Shown here piece after piece: positions 8,247 to 17,066 of a DNA stretch of 64,000 bases (position 1 is the first letter of the stretch; each line of letters begins with the position of its first letter). The stretch spans positions 1,302,001-1,366,000 of the forward strand of contig CAWJLE010000001.1 of NCBI GenBank assembly GCA_963843645.1, given 5' to 3'. Source of the DNA: CAWJLE01 sp963843645. GTDB taxonomy: Bacteria; Chloroflexota; Anaerolineae; DAOTYC01. The notes under the pieces are model-generated. The model did not search any database. It had not been told where the DNA came from and saw nothing but the letters and a program-made list of their open reading frames with translations. Both the position numbers and the translations under genes were made by a program.

Positions 8247-9674
8247 TCAGTACGCGCCGTCGCCGAACAACACGTGTGGAATCGTACGCAGAGAGATGAT
8301 CGTGTCCAGGACAGGCGACCAATTCTCGATGTAGTAGATGTCCAGGAGGACCATCTCGTCGAACGTCAACTCGCTTCGTCCGCTGACCTGCCACAGCCCG
8401 GTGAGGCCGGGCGCGATCTCGAGCCGTTTCTTGTGCCACTCCTGGTACTGCTCGACCTCTTTGGGTATCGGGGGCCGCGGACCGACCAGGCTCATCTCGC
8501 CGCGCAGCACGTTGTAGAGCTGCGGCAACTCGTCCAGGCTGCTCCGCCGCAGGATCCCGCCCACCCGGGTCTGGCGCGGGTCGGCCTTGATCTTAAACAG
8601 GGGGCCCGTCGCCTCGTTGAGCCTGGCCAGCTGCTCTTGCTCCTGCTCCGCGCCGACGTGCATGGAGCGGAATTTGTGCAGGATGAACTGCCGGCCGTTC
8701 TTGCCAACTCGCATTTGCCGAAAGAGGATGGGCCCGGGTGAGTCGATCTTGATGGCCAAAGCAATGAGGCCCATCAGGGGCAGGAGGACGAGCAGACCGA
8801 CCGCGGATACGGCCGCGTCGATGACGCGCTTGACCACGAATCCCCAGCGGCTGAACGAGATATCCCGGATGCCGATCAGTGGGATGCCACTGAGATCGTC
8901 GATTTCCACGTGGCTCAGGCTCATCTGGAACAGATCGGGCACCAACCGGGCGCGCACGTGCTGGCGCTGGCACTGCGCCATGATGTTCAGAATCTTACGG
9001 TGGTACATCCAGGGCAGGGTGACGATGACTTCGTCGATCTCTTCGTTCTGGATGATGCGTGGCAGTTGGTCGATGTCGCCCAGGCCCTTGAATCGGCCGA
9101 TCTCCGAGTGGCTCTTTTCCGGATCGTCGTCCACGAAGCCCATGATCTGATAACCGAGTCCCGGTTGAGCGACGATCGTGCGCATGAACATTCGTCCGAC
9201 CTCGCCCGCGCCAACGATCAGCACCCGCCGCACGCCGATGCCGCGCTCGCGCAACAAGCCCAGCAGAATATTCTTCAGCAGGCGGCTGAAGCCCAGGAGC
9301 ACGACGATCAAGACCATTGCATAGAGGAAGATCAGGCGAGAGAAGAAATACGGCCGATAGAAGAAGAACCCGACGACCATCAAGATGATGCCGGTCGTCG
9401 TACCGTTGATGATGCCGTATACCTCGAACAGCCAGGAACGGCCGCGCGGGAAGCGGTAGACGCCGTCCAGTTGATAGGCGACGATCAAGATGGCAGTCAG
9501 CAGCAGGCCAATAGGGAAATACTCGCGATAGGGGACGTAGTTGGCCTCGTCCACAGCGCGCAGCCACTGGAGGTCGTAGCGTATCCAGTAGGAGACGGCA
9601 AAGGCCACATTTATCAGTATGACGTCCGAGAGGACCACTGCCAGGAAAAAGTCTCTCCTTGGTCGGCGGAACAC
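8247..9674 (-). CDS. Undecaprenyl-phosphate sugar phosphotransferase (WcaJ/WbaP-type)
   Basis: Initiating transferase of exopolysaccharide synthesis: loads the first sugar-phosphate onto undecaprenyl phosphate at the inner membrane. 475 residues: four N-terminal membrane segments, a Rossmann-like CoA-binding domain (VLIVGAGEVGRMF, about 150-260), a fifth hydrophobic segment (about 285-310), then the bacterial sugar transferase domain with KIDSPGPILFRQMRVGKNG, FRSM, RRSSLDELPQLYNVLRGEMSLVGPRP and PGLTGLWQVSGRS. The frame is intact. Followed in the genome by the minus-strand GT4 gene (4 bp apart, upstream in transcription), forming a polysaccharide pair. Confidence 0.94.
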   Translation of the reverse strand: MFRRPRRDFFLAVVLSDVILINVAFAVSYWIRYDLQWLRAVDEANYVPYREYFPIGLLLTAILIVAYQLDGVYRFPRGRSWLFEVYGIINGTTTGIILMVVGFFFYRPYFFSRLIFLYAMVLIVVLLGFSRLLKNILLGLLRERGIGVRRVLIVGAGEVGRMFMRTIVAQPGLGYQIMGFVDDDPEKSHSEIGRFKGLGDIDQLPRIIQNEEIDEVIVTLPWMYHRKILNIMAQCQRQHVRARLVPDLFQMSLSHVEIDDLSGIPLIGIRDISFSRWGFVVKRVIDAAVSAVGLLVLLPLMGLIALAIKIDSPGPILFRQMRVGKNGRQFILHKFRSMHVGAEQEQEQLARLNEATGPLFKIKADPRQTRVGGILRRSSLDELPQLYNVLRGEMSLVGPRPPIPKEVEQYQEWHKKRLEIAPGLTGLWQVSGRSELTFDEMVLLDIYYIENWSPVLDTIISLRTIPHVLFGDGAY

Positions 9675-9677
9675 TCA

Positions 9678-10859
9678 TTAACCTCCACGGTTCAAAACAC
9701 GGTCGTAGACAGCCATAGTCTCGCGTGCGGCCTTGTCCCACGAGAAGAGCGCTGCGCGTTCCAGTCCCTGCTGTCGCAGCCGGGCGCGCAACTCACCGTC
9801 GCTCAGCACGTGAACGAGCGTCTCGGTCAGCTCCTCGACGTTGTCGGGCGACACGGTACAGCCCGCCTGCCCGACGACCTCCGGTAGTGACGACCTGTTC
9901 GACGTAACGACTGGGGTGCCGCAGGCCATTGCCTCGAGGACCGGCAGCCCAAAACCCTCGTAGGTGGACGGATAGACGAAACACTCGGCCGCATTGTACC
10001 ACAGCGGCAACTCGCCGCCCGGCACGTAGCCGGGCATGATCACGTCTTCGCTCAAGCCCAGATCGTCGATGCGCGCCAGGATATCCTCGTAGAGCCATCC
10101 CCTGGCGCCGGCGATGACCAGCCGGGGTGCCGGGCCCTTCCCAAGCGGCCACGCTCGGAGCATGAGCTGATACGCCTCCAGCAGCCGGGCCAGGTTCTTG
10201 CGGGGCTCGATGGTGCCCAGGTACAGGATCATCCGCTCCGGCAGTCCGCGCTCCTGGCGAAAACGTGCCACTTCGTCGGGCGGCAGTGGTCGATACTCCG
10301 GCTCCACGCCGCAATAGATGACGTTGATCCGCTCGGAAGGGACGCCGAAGAAGTGTTCGATGTCGAGTGCAGTGCTCTTCGAGATGGCGATGAGCTGGTC
10401 GGCCTTACGCGCCGTCATTCGCGTAAATGCGCTAAGATACAGCCGGTTCCAGGGACGGAAACTCTGCGGATAGCGCAGAAAGCTGAGATCGTAAATCGTG
10501 GTCACCGACGGACAAGGGGACCACCATGGCATCACGAAAGCCATGGAGTGCAGCAGGTCGATGTCGGACCGCGCCAGCACCCACGGCTGGACCAGTTGTT
10601 CCCAGAAGATGCGCGCGACCGGCCGGCTCGTCGGTAGGCGAGAGAACCGATTGTCGAAGCGCTCGACGGCAGGGAAGCTGTGCTCGCTCAAAAACACCGT
10701 GAAGCGATGGGAGCCTGCGCAGCGCGACAGGCCGAGCAGGACGTTGTAGATGTAGCGATTGATCCCGGCGCTTCGGTAGTTGGGCTTGAGTGACAGGAGA
10801 TGCGCGTTCAGGCCGACGTGCGGCGCTCGCTTGCCGATAGTGGGACCCCCTCCACACAT
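9678..10859 (-). CDS. Glycosyltransferase family 4
   Basis: GT-B fold transferase of 393 residues, probably building the exopolysaccharide started by the next gene. N-terminal GLNAHLLSLKPNYRSAGINRY is the acceptor-side loop; the donor-binding half has LYLGTIEPRKNLARLLEAY, VIAGARGW, MPGYVPGGELPLWYN and the E-x7-E motif in PSTYEGFGLPVLEAMACGTPVV. The exact start is uncertain; the first residues MCGGGPTIGKR precede the conserved beginning PHVGLNAH. Upstream intergenic sequence is about 165 bp. Confidence 0.93.
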   Translation of the reverse strand: MCGGGPTIGKRAPHVGLNAHLLSLKPNYRSAGINRYIYNVLLGLSRCAGSHRFTVFLSEHSFPAVERFDNRFSRLPTSRPVARIFWEQLVQPWVLARSDIDLLHSMAFVMPWWSPCPSVTTIYDLSFLRYPQSFRPWNRLYLSAFTRMTARKADQLIAISKSTALDIEHFFGVPSERINVIYCGVEPEYRPLPPDEVARFRQERGLPERMILYLGTIEPRKNLARLLEAYQLMLRAWPLGKGPAPRLVIAGARGWLYEDILARIDDLGLSEDVIMPGYVPGGELPLWYNAAECFVYPSTYEGFGLPVLEAMACGTPVVTSNRSSLPEVVGQAGCTVSPDNVEELTETLVHVLSDGELRARLRQQGLERAALFSWDKAARETMAVYDRVLNRGG

Positions 10860-10969
10860 TCACCACTCACGGACGATTATACCACAATCTGATGACCGAC
10901 AAAAGCTGATCGAATGTTGGTGCTATCCAGGGATCCAGGCTGCGCCGGTGACGGTCACTCGAATGGCAC

Positions 10970-10997
10970 GAGCCCAGCGTGTGCACACGCTGGGCTC
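10970..10997. terminator. Perfect 28-bp palindrome downstream of the secreted repeat protein
   Basis: Arms GAGCCCAGCGTGTG and CACACGCTGGGCTC are exact reverse complements with no spacer. It lies 30 bp after the stop of the minus-strand gene ending at 11027 and before the glycosyltransferase gene. A strong hairpin would form, but no T-run follows on either strand, so intrinsic termination is possible rather than certain; a protein-binding palindrome is the alternative. Confidence 0.45.
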
Positions 10998-11026
10998 GCT
11001 GAATTGATGACTTGGGAAGGAAAGAC

Positions 11027-12778
11027 CTAGTTCTTGTCCTTCTTTGGAACCGGGGTGGGTTCCGGCGTCGGAGTCGGTGGGGTGTCACCAGGGGCGACCC
11101 AAATCCGCTCGTGTTCCACCGGCCGAACGGTGTAGCTTTCGTCGAAGGAATCCTCGTATATTTCCCAGGCCCCGTTGTCGTAGATCACGTAGAGCCATTT
11201 CAGATCGGTGTTCGGGTCGGCGTTCTCGCTCTGAGGCCGCACGATGCGGACCATGAAGCCCCGTTCCTCCTTCTGGTAGTTGCCCCAGAAGGTGCGAATG
11301 TCAGTGGTGGCCCAGCCCAGTTTGCTGCCGGGACCGCCCAGCCCCCACCAGATCTTGCCGAAGCGATCGGTCGGCTCGAACTTGTTGTTCGGAACGGGAA
11401 GTTCCCGGTTGGAGACGTCGCCGGGTCTCCACGTGTCAGGGAAGTTCTGTGACTGACCGCCCTCGTACAGCACCCAGATGCGGTTGGCGCCCTTCCAGGT
11501 GAGCATGAACCCGTTCTCGAAGTACTGCTCGGTCATCTCCAGGGTCTGCAGGCCCTCGATCGCCTTGCCGATGGCCTGGGCCACGCGCGGGTTGTCGTTC
11601 CACAGCTTGCCAAACCAGTGGTCCGGTGGATTCAACGCCGGCCCAACCTCACGATACCGTTCCGCGCCGATCAGACCCAGCTGGACCTTGTAGGCATCCG
11701 GATTCTCGGGGTGGTATTCCAGGCGTGCCTTCTCGAACCACTGCACGACCAGCCCGTTGCAGACAGTGGCCTCGGAAATAGGGAAGCCCAGGAACGTCTC
11801 TTTGCCGTGGGTGTCGAAGAACGCCAGGAAGGCATTGGAGACGATGTGGCCGGTCTGCGAGAAGTAGCGCTTGTCTGTGTCCCAGGGAGTGAAATTGTTC
11901 GGCACGGGTGCGTCGTCCGGACCGTGGATTTCCTTCCCCAGTTTGCCCAGTGTGACCTGTGCTCCGGGCGCCAGCTCGGCGTGGTACTCGAAGCGAGCGC
12001 GCTGGAAGTACTGCACCGGTATGCCGTCGTCGTTGGTAATGACCGGGCTGATCGGTTCCCCGAACATCTCCAATCCGCCCTGCCGGTCGTAGAAATCGAG
12101 GAATGCGGTCCGCACGAACTGGCCCGTATCCGGGAAGTATTTTGCCGGCACGTCGACGGGCAGGGAGTAGGACTTGTACGGGTACTTGGTCAGCCACTCC
12201 TGGCCGATGCTTCCCAGCCGGACCACGCCGGGATTACTCCTGTCCTGTTCCATCCTGGCTCGCTCGAAGTACTGCACGGCCAGCTGATCGGTGAGCAGGA
12301 CCTCCGTGATCGGGTTGCCGAACGTGGCGGCGCCGCCGTACTGCGAGAAGAAGGCCAGGAACGGGCCGACTACGTTGTGCCCGGTCGCCGCGAAATACTG
12401 GCCGGCCGCGGCGGCGCCGGGAAGGTTGCTGGGGGCGGGCGCCGGCGTGTCGATCGAGCCGTGCAGCAGATAGCCCAGTGGCCCGAGTTGGATCTGGTTA
12501 GGCGGCGGCAACTCTGGATGCCACTCCATCCGGGCTCGCTCGAAGTACTGCACAGTGAGGCCGTCTTCAATGAACTCGTCAGTGATGGGGAATCCGAAGA
12601 TGCCGGCTCCGCCACGCTGATCGAAGAATTCCAAGAAGCCGCCCTTCACTGTGTGGCCGGTTTCGGGGAAGTACCGGGCCGCAGTGAGTCCCGTTTGAGC
12701 TTCGACGGGCATGGCAGAGGATGCCAATAAGAGGCACAAACTCAAGCAGGCCAAAAGCCGAGTCAAGCGATTGAACAT
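11027..12778 (-). CDS. Secreted protein with four tandem ~55-75-residue aromatic repeats
   Basis: 583 residues with an N-terminal signal peptide (LLACLSLCLLLASSAMPVEAQ). Four repeats follow, each reading roughly YFPxTGHxVxxxFLxFFDxxGGxxxFGxPIT, then VQYFERARxEYHPE and VxLGxLG, at about residues 36-100, 127-190, 214-280 and 307-370. Two looser modules with IWVLYEGG and WLYVIYDNG follow, and the end is Pro/Thr-rich (TPTPEPTPVPKKDKN). No catalytic motif is recognised. The repeat resembles ones I associate with secreted Chloroflexota proteins; a carbohydrate- or surface-binding role is only a guess. Frame intact. Confidence 0.8.
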   Translation of the reverse strand: MFNRLTRLLACLSLCLLLASSAMPVEAQTGLTAARYFPETGHTVKGGFLEFFDQRGGAGIFGFPITDEFIEDGLTVQYFERARMEWHPELPPPNQIQLGPLGYLLHGSIDTPAPAPSNLPGAAAAGQYFAATGHNVVGPFLAFFSQYGGAATFGNPITEVLLTDQLAVQYFERARMEQDRSNPGVVRLGSIGQEWLTKYPYKSYSLPVDVPAKYFPDTGQFVRTAFLDFYDRQGGLEMFGEPISPVITNDDGIPVQYFQRARFEYHAELAPGAQVTLGKLGKEIHGPDDAPVPNNFTPWDTDKRYFSQTGHIVSNAFLAFFDTHGKETFLGFPISEATVCNGLVVQWFEKARLEYHPENPDAYKVQLGLIGAERYREVGPALNPPDHWFGKLWNDNPRVAQAIGKAIEGLQTLEMTEQYFENGFMLTWKGANRIWVLYEGGQSQNFPDTWRPGDVSNRELPVPNNKFEPTDRFGKIWWGLGGPGSKLGWATTDIRTFWGNYQKEERGFMVRIVRPQSENADPNTDLKWLYVIYDNGAWEIYEDSFDESYTVRPVEHERIWVAPGDTPPTPTPEPTPVPKKDKN

Positions 12779-12975
12779 TTTCGTTCCTCCTTGGCATGGG
12801 GAGGCAGGTACCTGCCACTGCTTAACCTCGCGTGCCTTGCTGGGGATGGCAAGGTAGGCTGCCGATGCACATGGGTAAATATACGGTTATTACGATTATA
12901 CACTGAAGTCCAGAAAAAGCCAAATCGGCGTTACAAGACATTTACAATGGAACAACGGCTGAACTATGCCAAAGC

Positions 12976-13004
12976 TTGCCTTGAACGACTAAATCGCATA
13001 TAAT
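12976..13004 (+). promoter_or_regulatory. Sigma-70-type promoter for the membrane-protein/holB/ricT run
   Basis: TTGCCT at 12976-12981 and TATAAT at 12999-13004 are separated by 17 bp. The next gene starts at 13090. The rest of the 12779-13089 gap holds no recognisable gene; minus-strand expression of the repeat protein must start here too, but no convincing box was found for it. Confidence 0.6.
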
Positions 13005-13089
13005 CGGTGCGATGGTCTCTGGTATGAGACGGACGGCATTTCGCTGGCGTCCTGTAGACCGAACGAGTTGAGCAAGGAGGACGACCTGG

Positions 13090-13596
13090 GTGGCGTCCCT
13101 CACAGATGACACTGAGCCTCGCCCGAATGGAAACGCATCGGGGGGGCGCACTTTCGGTTGCCGTCAGCGGCTCATCGTCTTGGCGAATTTGGGATTGCTG
13201 CTGAGTATCATCGTTGCGTTAGCCTCTTTCTTGCCAGTGGATTGGCCCTGGGTGACGCCATTTGGCCTGAAGTTCGGGTCCGGCGTGGCGGTGGCTTTCT
13301 TCCTGGACGTCTCATTTTGGCTGGCGGGCTGGTCCGGCAGCGCGCTCGGCGTCATCCTGATGGCCATCGCGATGATGTTCGGCGCCTACGCAGGGCGGGC
13401 CCTGGGTTTGGTGGGCATGGCCCTCAGTCTGCTGATGGGCACCATGGTCGTCCTGCTGATTTTGTCCGACCTGACGGCGCTGCCGGCTGCCAGGGACGGC
13501 GAGCATCTCCCCAGAGGCCGCCTCGTGATCTGGATTGGGCTCGTGGGGGACATTATCGTCGGCGCCCTCGTGTGGATGATGTTGTGGCGATTCTGA
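13090..13596 (+). CDS. Small integral membrane protein, function unknown
   Basis: 168 residues starting at a GTG preceded by AGGAGG. A short polar N-terminus is followed by four hydrophobic segments (about 28-48, 58-80, 85-125 as two, 147-166). No domain recognised. It stands first in a run with another small membrane protein and then holB and ricT, with short gaps, suggesting co-transcription. Could be a member of the DUF-type four-helix membrane proteins; no function is proposed. Confidence 0.75.
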   Translation: MASLTDDTEPRPNGNASGGRTFGCRQRLIVLANLGLLLSIIVALASFLPVDWPWVTPFGLKFGSGVAVAFFLDVSFWLAGWSGSALGVILMAIAMMFGAYAGRALGLVGMALSLLMGTMVVLLILSDLTALPAARDGEHLPRGRLVIWIGLVGDIIVGALVWMMLWRF

Positions 13597-13641
13597 AGCC
13601 GTTGCCGTTGACGACGAGTGACGTCTGACCCGGAGTGGAGA

Positions 13642-14214
13642 ATGGCGACTTCGGAGCAATCCGATCGGTTGAGTTTTGGGAACGATCAGGCGCCCAGCGT
13701 CGCGACGCCGGAAAACCTGAACCAGGCGTTCACGCGGCTGGTATTGGTTCTGGGTCTGGTGCTGGCAATCAGCGGCCTCGTCGTGCTGCCCGTTGGCTTG
13801 GTCGCTGTCCACAACCGCGGCTGGGTCCACCTGATCAACGTCGTGTGGCTGGTGCTGCCCACGATCTCACTCCTGGCGTCGCTGCAGGATTGGCTGCGGG
13901 ACAAACGCATCGGAGCCACCGCCGACGCGATCGTGACCTGCGGCGTGGCGTGCATCTGGCTGTGCCTGGTGCTCGCTAACGTGGCCGAGTCCCAAGACAA
14001 CGACATGGGCCTGACGCCGTACATCGTCTGTGGCGCACTACTGGTCTTCACCGTGGGCAGCTTCATTGCGTTTGTGCGGACCGTGTCCCCGGACGGCAAC
14101 CTGGCTCACTCTCCGGTATTGGGCTGGCTGTACTGGACGCTGATGGTGACCTCGCTACTGGTCATCGCTGTTGCGTTTTCCCTGACCTTCTATTTCCAGA
14201 TCATGTTAGCATAA
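13642..14214 (+). CDS. Small integral membrane protein, function unknown
   Basis: 190 residues from the ATG at 13642, which has GGAGTGGAG just upstream; an earlier GTG at 13618 lacks a ribosome site. Four hydrophobic segments (about 34-55, 62-82, 98-118, 128-148) and a fifth near the C-terminus. Not obviously homologous to the preceding membrane protein, though of similar size. No recognised domain. Confidence 0.72.
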   Translation: MATSEQSDRLSFGNDQAPSVATPENLNQAFTRLVLVLGLVLAISGLVVLPVGLVAVHNRGWVHLINVVWLVLPTISLLASLQDWLRDKRIGATADAIVTCGVACIWLCLVLANVAESQDNDMGLTPYIVCGALLVFTVGSFIAFVRTVSPDGNLAHSPVLGWLYWTLMVTSLLVIAVAFSLTFYFQIMLA

Positions 14215-14234
14215 GGTCAAGACTTCCGAATAAG

Positions 14235-14263
14235 ACTTCCGAAGTTTCAAGAACTTCGGAAGT
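14235..14263. repeat. Dispersed palindrome, copy 1 (ACTTCCGAAGTT family)
   Basis: ACTTCCGAAGTT at 14235-14246 and AACTTCGGAAGT at 14252-14263 are perfect inverted arms with a 5-nt loop. A partial unit GACTTCCGAA sits at 14221-14230. The same sequence recurs at 44723-44755, so this is a dispersed extragenic palindromic family and not only a local hairpin. It lies in the short gap before holB, in the transcription direction, and may act as an attenuating hairpin. Confidence 0.75.
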
Positions 14264-14285
14264 TTGAGGGGAGACCGTTCGACTG

Positions 14286-15260
14286 ATGTGGCCGATTGTA
14301 GGGCACGAACAGGCCGTCGCTATGCTGGCGAGCAGCATTGCTAACGAGCGCGTGGGCCACGCTTACCTGTTTACGGGACCTCGCCGCATTGGCAAGACGA
14401 CGCTGGCGCGGGCTTTCGCCCAGGCGCTGAACTGCACCGGCACGCTTCGACCGTGCGGGGAATGTTTGAGCTGCACCAAGATTGCACGGGGCACTCATCC
14501 CGATGTGCGCCAGCTGGAAGGCCAGGGCGGCACGCTCAAGATCGATCAGGTCCGCGCCCTGCAGAGCGACGTCGCTTTGTCCGCTCACGAGGCGGAGTGG
14601 AAGATCTTCATCCTGCGTAACTTCGAGCAAGCGACCACCGAGGCGGCCAATTGCCTGCTGAAAACGCTCGAGGAGCCTCCCAGCCGGGTGGTCCTGATCC
14701 TGACCGCGACGAGCAGCAGCCTGTTGCTGCCCACGATCGTGTCCCGGTGCCGGGTCGTGGCCCTGCGTCCGTTGGCGGTAGACGCTGTGCGCGATGCTCA
14801 GGTTGAGCGGTGGCATGCCGATCCGGATCGGGCGGACCTTCTGGCGCGCCTGTCGGCGGGTCGGATTGGCTGGGCCATCGCGGCTCTGACCGACGAGACG
14901 GTGCTGGCCGAAAGGGAACGGTCGATCGAGGACGTGTTGCGCGTGGCCGGCGGCAATCGCGTCGTTCGCTTCCGATACGCTGAGGAGCTGAGTGGAAAGA
15001 AGGAGGCCATTCAGGCGGCCCTCGACGTTTGGCAGAGCTGGTGGCGTGACTTGCTGCTGGTCAAGACCGGCCAGGACCACTTGATCACGAACGTGGACCA
15101 CCGCACCGAGGTTCAGGCCCGGGCCGGCGGCTACAGCGTCGACCAAATCGGCGGTTTTTTGGCCGCATTGTTGGATGCCGATCGTCGTCTGGAGCAGGAA
15201 GTCAACGCACGCCTTGCCTTGGAAGTGCTCTTTTTGAAGGTCCCCCAATTCGGCCTATAA
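14286..15260 (+). CDS. holB: DNA polymerase III subunit delta'
   Basis: Clamp-loader subunit of the replicative polymerase. 324 residues: AAA+ N-terminal domain with Walker A-like GPRRIGKTTLA, a Cys4 zinc module (LNCTGTLRPCGECLSC), KIDQVRALQ, the LLKTLEEPP sensor region and the SRC motif in TIVSRCR. A C-terminal helical domain follows. It is followed by ricT, the same order as in Firmicutes (holB-yaaT), which supports the call. Frame intact. Confidence 0.93.
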   Translation: MWPIVGHEQAVAMLASSIANERVGHAYLFTGPRRIGKTTLARAFAQALNCTGTLRPCGECLSCTKIARGTHPDVRQLEGQGGTLKIDQVRALQSDVALSAHEAEWKIFILRNFEQATTEAANCLLKTLEEPPSRVVLILTATSSSLLLPTIVSRCRVVALRPLAVDAVRDAQVERWHADPDRADLLARLSAGRIGWAIAALTDETVLAERERSIEDVLRVAGGNRVVRFRYAEELSGKKEAIQAALDVWQSWWRDLLLVKTGQDHLITNVDHRTEVQARAGGYSVDQIGGFLAALLDADRRLEQEVNARLALEVLFLKVPQFGL

Positions 15261-15261
15261 T
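15234..15261 (+). promoter_or_regulatory. Promoter inside the end of holB, reading into ricT
   Basis: TTGAAG at 15234-15239 and TATAAT at 15256-15261, 16 bp apart, overlap the last codons of holB. They would give ricT its own transcript with a leader of about 60 nt. Sequence match only. Confidence 0.45.
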
Positions 15262-15291
15262 ATGGTTAAGTTCGATAAGGAGGTTGACAGC

Positions 15292-15336
15292 TTGGAGCCC
15301 GTTTTCCCGGCTGTGCAAATAGATTTATGGCGATAG
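15292..15336 (+). CDS. Possible 14-codon leader ORF overlapping the ricT start
   Basis: The only strong Shine-Dalgarno in this gap, AAGGAGG at 15277-15283, is eight bases from a TTG that opens a 14-codon frame (LEPVFPAVQIDLWR) ending in a TAG at 15334-15336, inside the first codons of ricT. The ATG of ricT has no ribosome site of its own. Either the short ORF couples translation to ricT or a one-base sequencing error separates the true TTG start from ricT. Confidence 0.3.
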   Translation: MEPVFPAVQIDLWR

Positions 15337-16238
15337 TGGTTGGAGTTCGTTTTAAGCCGGCGACCAAGGTCTATTACTTCGCTCCCAATGGCGTGGAAGA
15401 CCTGCAGCTTGGCGACCATGTCATTGTGGAAACTTCTCGCGGCCGGGAAATCGGCGTGGTGGCCCAGTCGCCGCACGACGTCGACGATGAAGCCGTGGTG
15501 GGCCAGCTCAAGAACGTGGTTTCGCGTGCCGAGGCATGGGATTTGCTTCAAATGGAGTCGTTCCGGGCCAAAGAGCCGGAAGTTCTGGTCAAATGCCGCG
15601 AGAAAGTGGCTGAGCGCGGCCTGCCCATGAAGGTGGTGAGCGCCGAGTATAGCTACGACGGCGCCCGGCTGGTGTTTTCCTTCACGTCGGACAAGCGTGT
15701 CGACTTCCGGGAGTTGGTGCGCGAGCTCGCCAAGACGTTCCGAACGCGGATCGAGCTGCGGCAGATCGGCGTTCGCGACGAAGCCAAGTGCCTGGGCGGG
15801 GTTGGGTGTTGTGGTCGCGTCCAGTGTTGCTCCTCGTGGTTGGACGAGTTTCACCCGGTGTCCATCAAGATGGCCAAACAGCAGAACCTGCCGCTGAGTC
15901 CCATGGAGATTTCCGGCATCTGCGGTCGTCTGCTCTGCTGCCTGAGCTACGAGAACGATTTCTACTGCGAAGCGAGAAAGAACCTGCCGAAGCGGGGTGA
16001 GATCGTCACCACCGAGCATGGTTTGGGCAAGGTGACCGACGTCAACGTGCTCAAGGACAGTGTCACGGTATTGCTCGAGAGTGAAGTGACGGTGGAAGTC
16101 CCGGCGGATTCGCTGCAGGCCCAGCCTGTGGTGGAGGAAGAAAAACCACCGAAGCAGCAGTCCAAGCCGACCGGCAGGTCTCGACGCAACCGTGGCAGAC
16201 GCAAAGAGCGGCCCGCTGAGGGCGCTCCGGTCAGCTAG
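15327..16238 (+). CDS. ricT: PSP1-domain protein RicT/YaaT
   Basis: 303 residues. In Bacillus, RicT (YaaT) forms the Fe-S-containing Ric complex that supports RNA maturation by RNase Y. The PSP1 C-terminal signature is clear: GVRFKPATKVYYF at the start, then the cysteine clusters CLGGVGCCGRVQCC and CGRLLCC that hold clusters in the Ric complex. A basic tail (SRRNRGRRKERP) may bind nucleic acid. It directly follows holB as in Firmicutes. Start chosen because MAIVVGVRF matches the family beginning despite lacking a ribosome site. Confidence 0.9.
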   Translation: MAIVVGVRFKPATKVYYFAPNGVEDLQLGDHVIVETSRGREIGVVAQSPHDVDDEAVVGQLKNVVSRAEAWDLLQMESFRAKEPEVLVKCREKVAERGLPMKVVSAEYSYDGARLVFSFTSDKRVDFRELVRELAKTFRTRIELRQIGVRDEAKCLGGVGCCGRVQCCSSWLDEFHPVSIKMAKQQNLPLSPMEISGICGRLLCCLSYENDFYCEARKNLPKRGEIVTTEHGLGKVTDVNVLKDSVTVLLESEVTVEVPADSLQAQPVVEEEKPPKQQSKPTGRSRRNRGRRKERPAEGAPVS

Positions 16239-17066
16239 TTCGCCCGGCCGTTGATCCGGCTCGTCAGCCTCTCGATGGTCCCCGGTGGAATGAAGATGCT
16301 TCCGAGGGACACCTGGGCCGGCTCGAATCGACCGTGGAAGTCGGTGCCCCCGGTCGGGACCAGGTCGTAACGCCGTGCGATGGACAGCAACCCGCTGACT
16401 TCGCCCGGGCTGTAGCCCCGATAGAACGTTTCGAGCCCGGCGAGGCCGTAACCAGCCAGCTCGGGTATCAGTCCGGTGAGGTTGAGTGGGTGAGCCAACA
16501 CGGCGACTCCACCGGCGCTGCGAATCAGTTGAATGGCTTCGGCCGGTGAGAGCTTGTACCGTTCGACGAACGCCGGAGCGCCGCGGCTGAGGTAGCGCTC
16601 GAAGGCCTGATCGATGGACGACGCGTAACCTCGATCCACGAGGGCCTGGGCAATGTGGGGCCGCCCCACGACGCCATTGCCTTTCGGGGCGCGGTGCAGT
16701 TCATCCCAAGAAATGTCGACTCCCAACTGGGCGAGGGCCGACATTATCTTCTCGGCCCTTTCCAATCGGGAGTCTCTAAGAATTGCAAGAACCTCTATCA
16801 GATGAGGCGACTTGTGATCGATGAAATACCCGAGGATGTGCGCCTCACCGAACCCGGCAAGCGTGCTGAGTTCGATGCCCGGAATCACTTGCAGCGCCGT
16901 ATCATCGGCGGATTCGAGCGCGCCTTCGACCCCGGCGATGGTGTCGTGATCGGTCAGCGCGATTGTCGAAAGCCCAAGATCATCCGCCATGCGAACCAGT
17001 TCGTTTGGTGTATATGACACCATCCGAAGCTGAGCTATGGACGTGAAGGTCGACGTTGCCGCTCAG
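16235..17066 (-). CDS. PHP-domain phosphoesterase, frameshift near the N-terminus
   Basis: Metal-dependent phosphatase of the PHP family (TrpH/YciV-like, 3',5'-nucleoside bisphosphate or oligonucleotide phosphatase). Ligands visible: LTDHDT, IPGIELST, VLAHP and GGTDFHG. The first motif DLHVHSSASDG is encoded just upstream but in another frame: one extra base near 17018-17026 separates it from SYTPNELV. No ATG is available in that frame; a CTG at 17064-17066 overlapping the spoVS stop (CTGA), preceded by GGAG, is the best start. Mature length about 275 residues. Its 3' end overlaps the ricT stop region. Confidence 0.85.

Noticed and set aside
8910..9887. 325-codon open frame antisense to the sugar phosphotransferase
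   Set aside because: Composition artefact opposite an intact, motif-rich gene.
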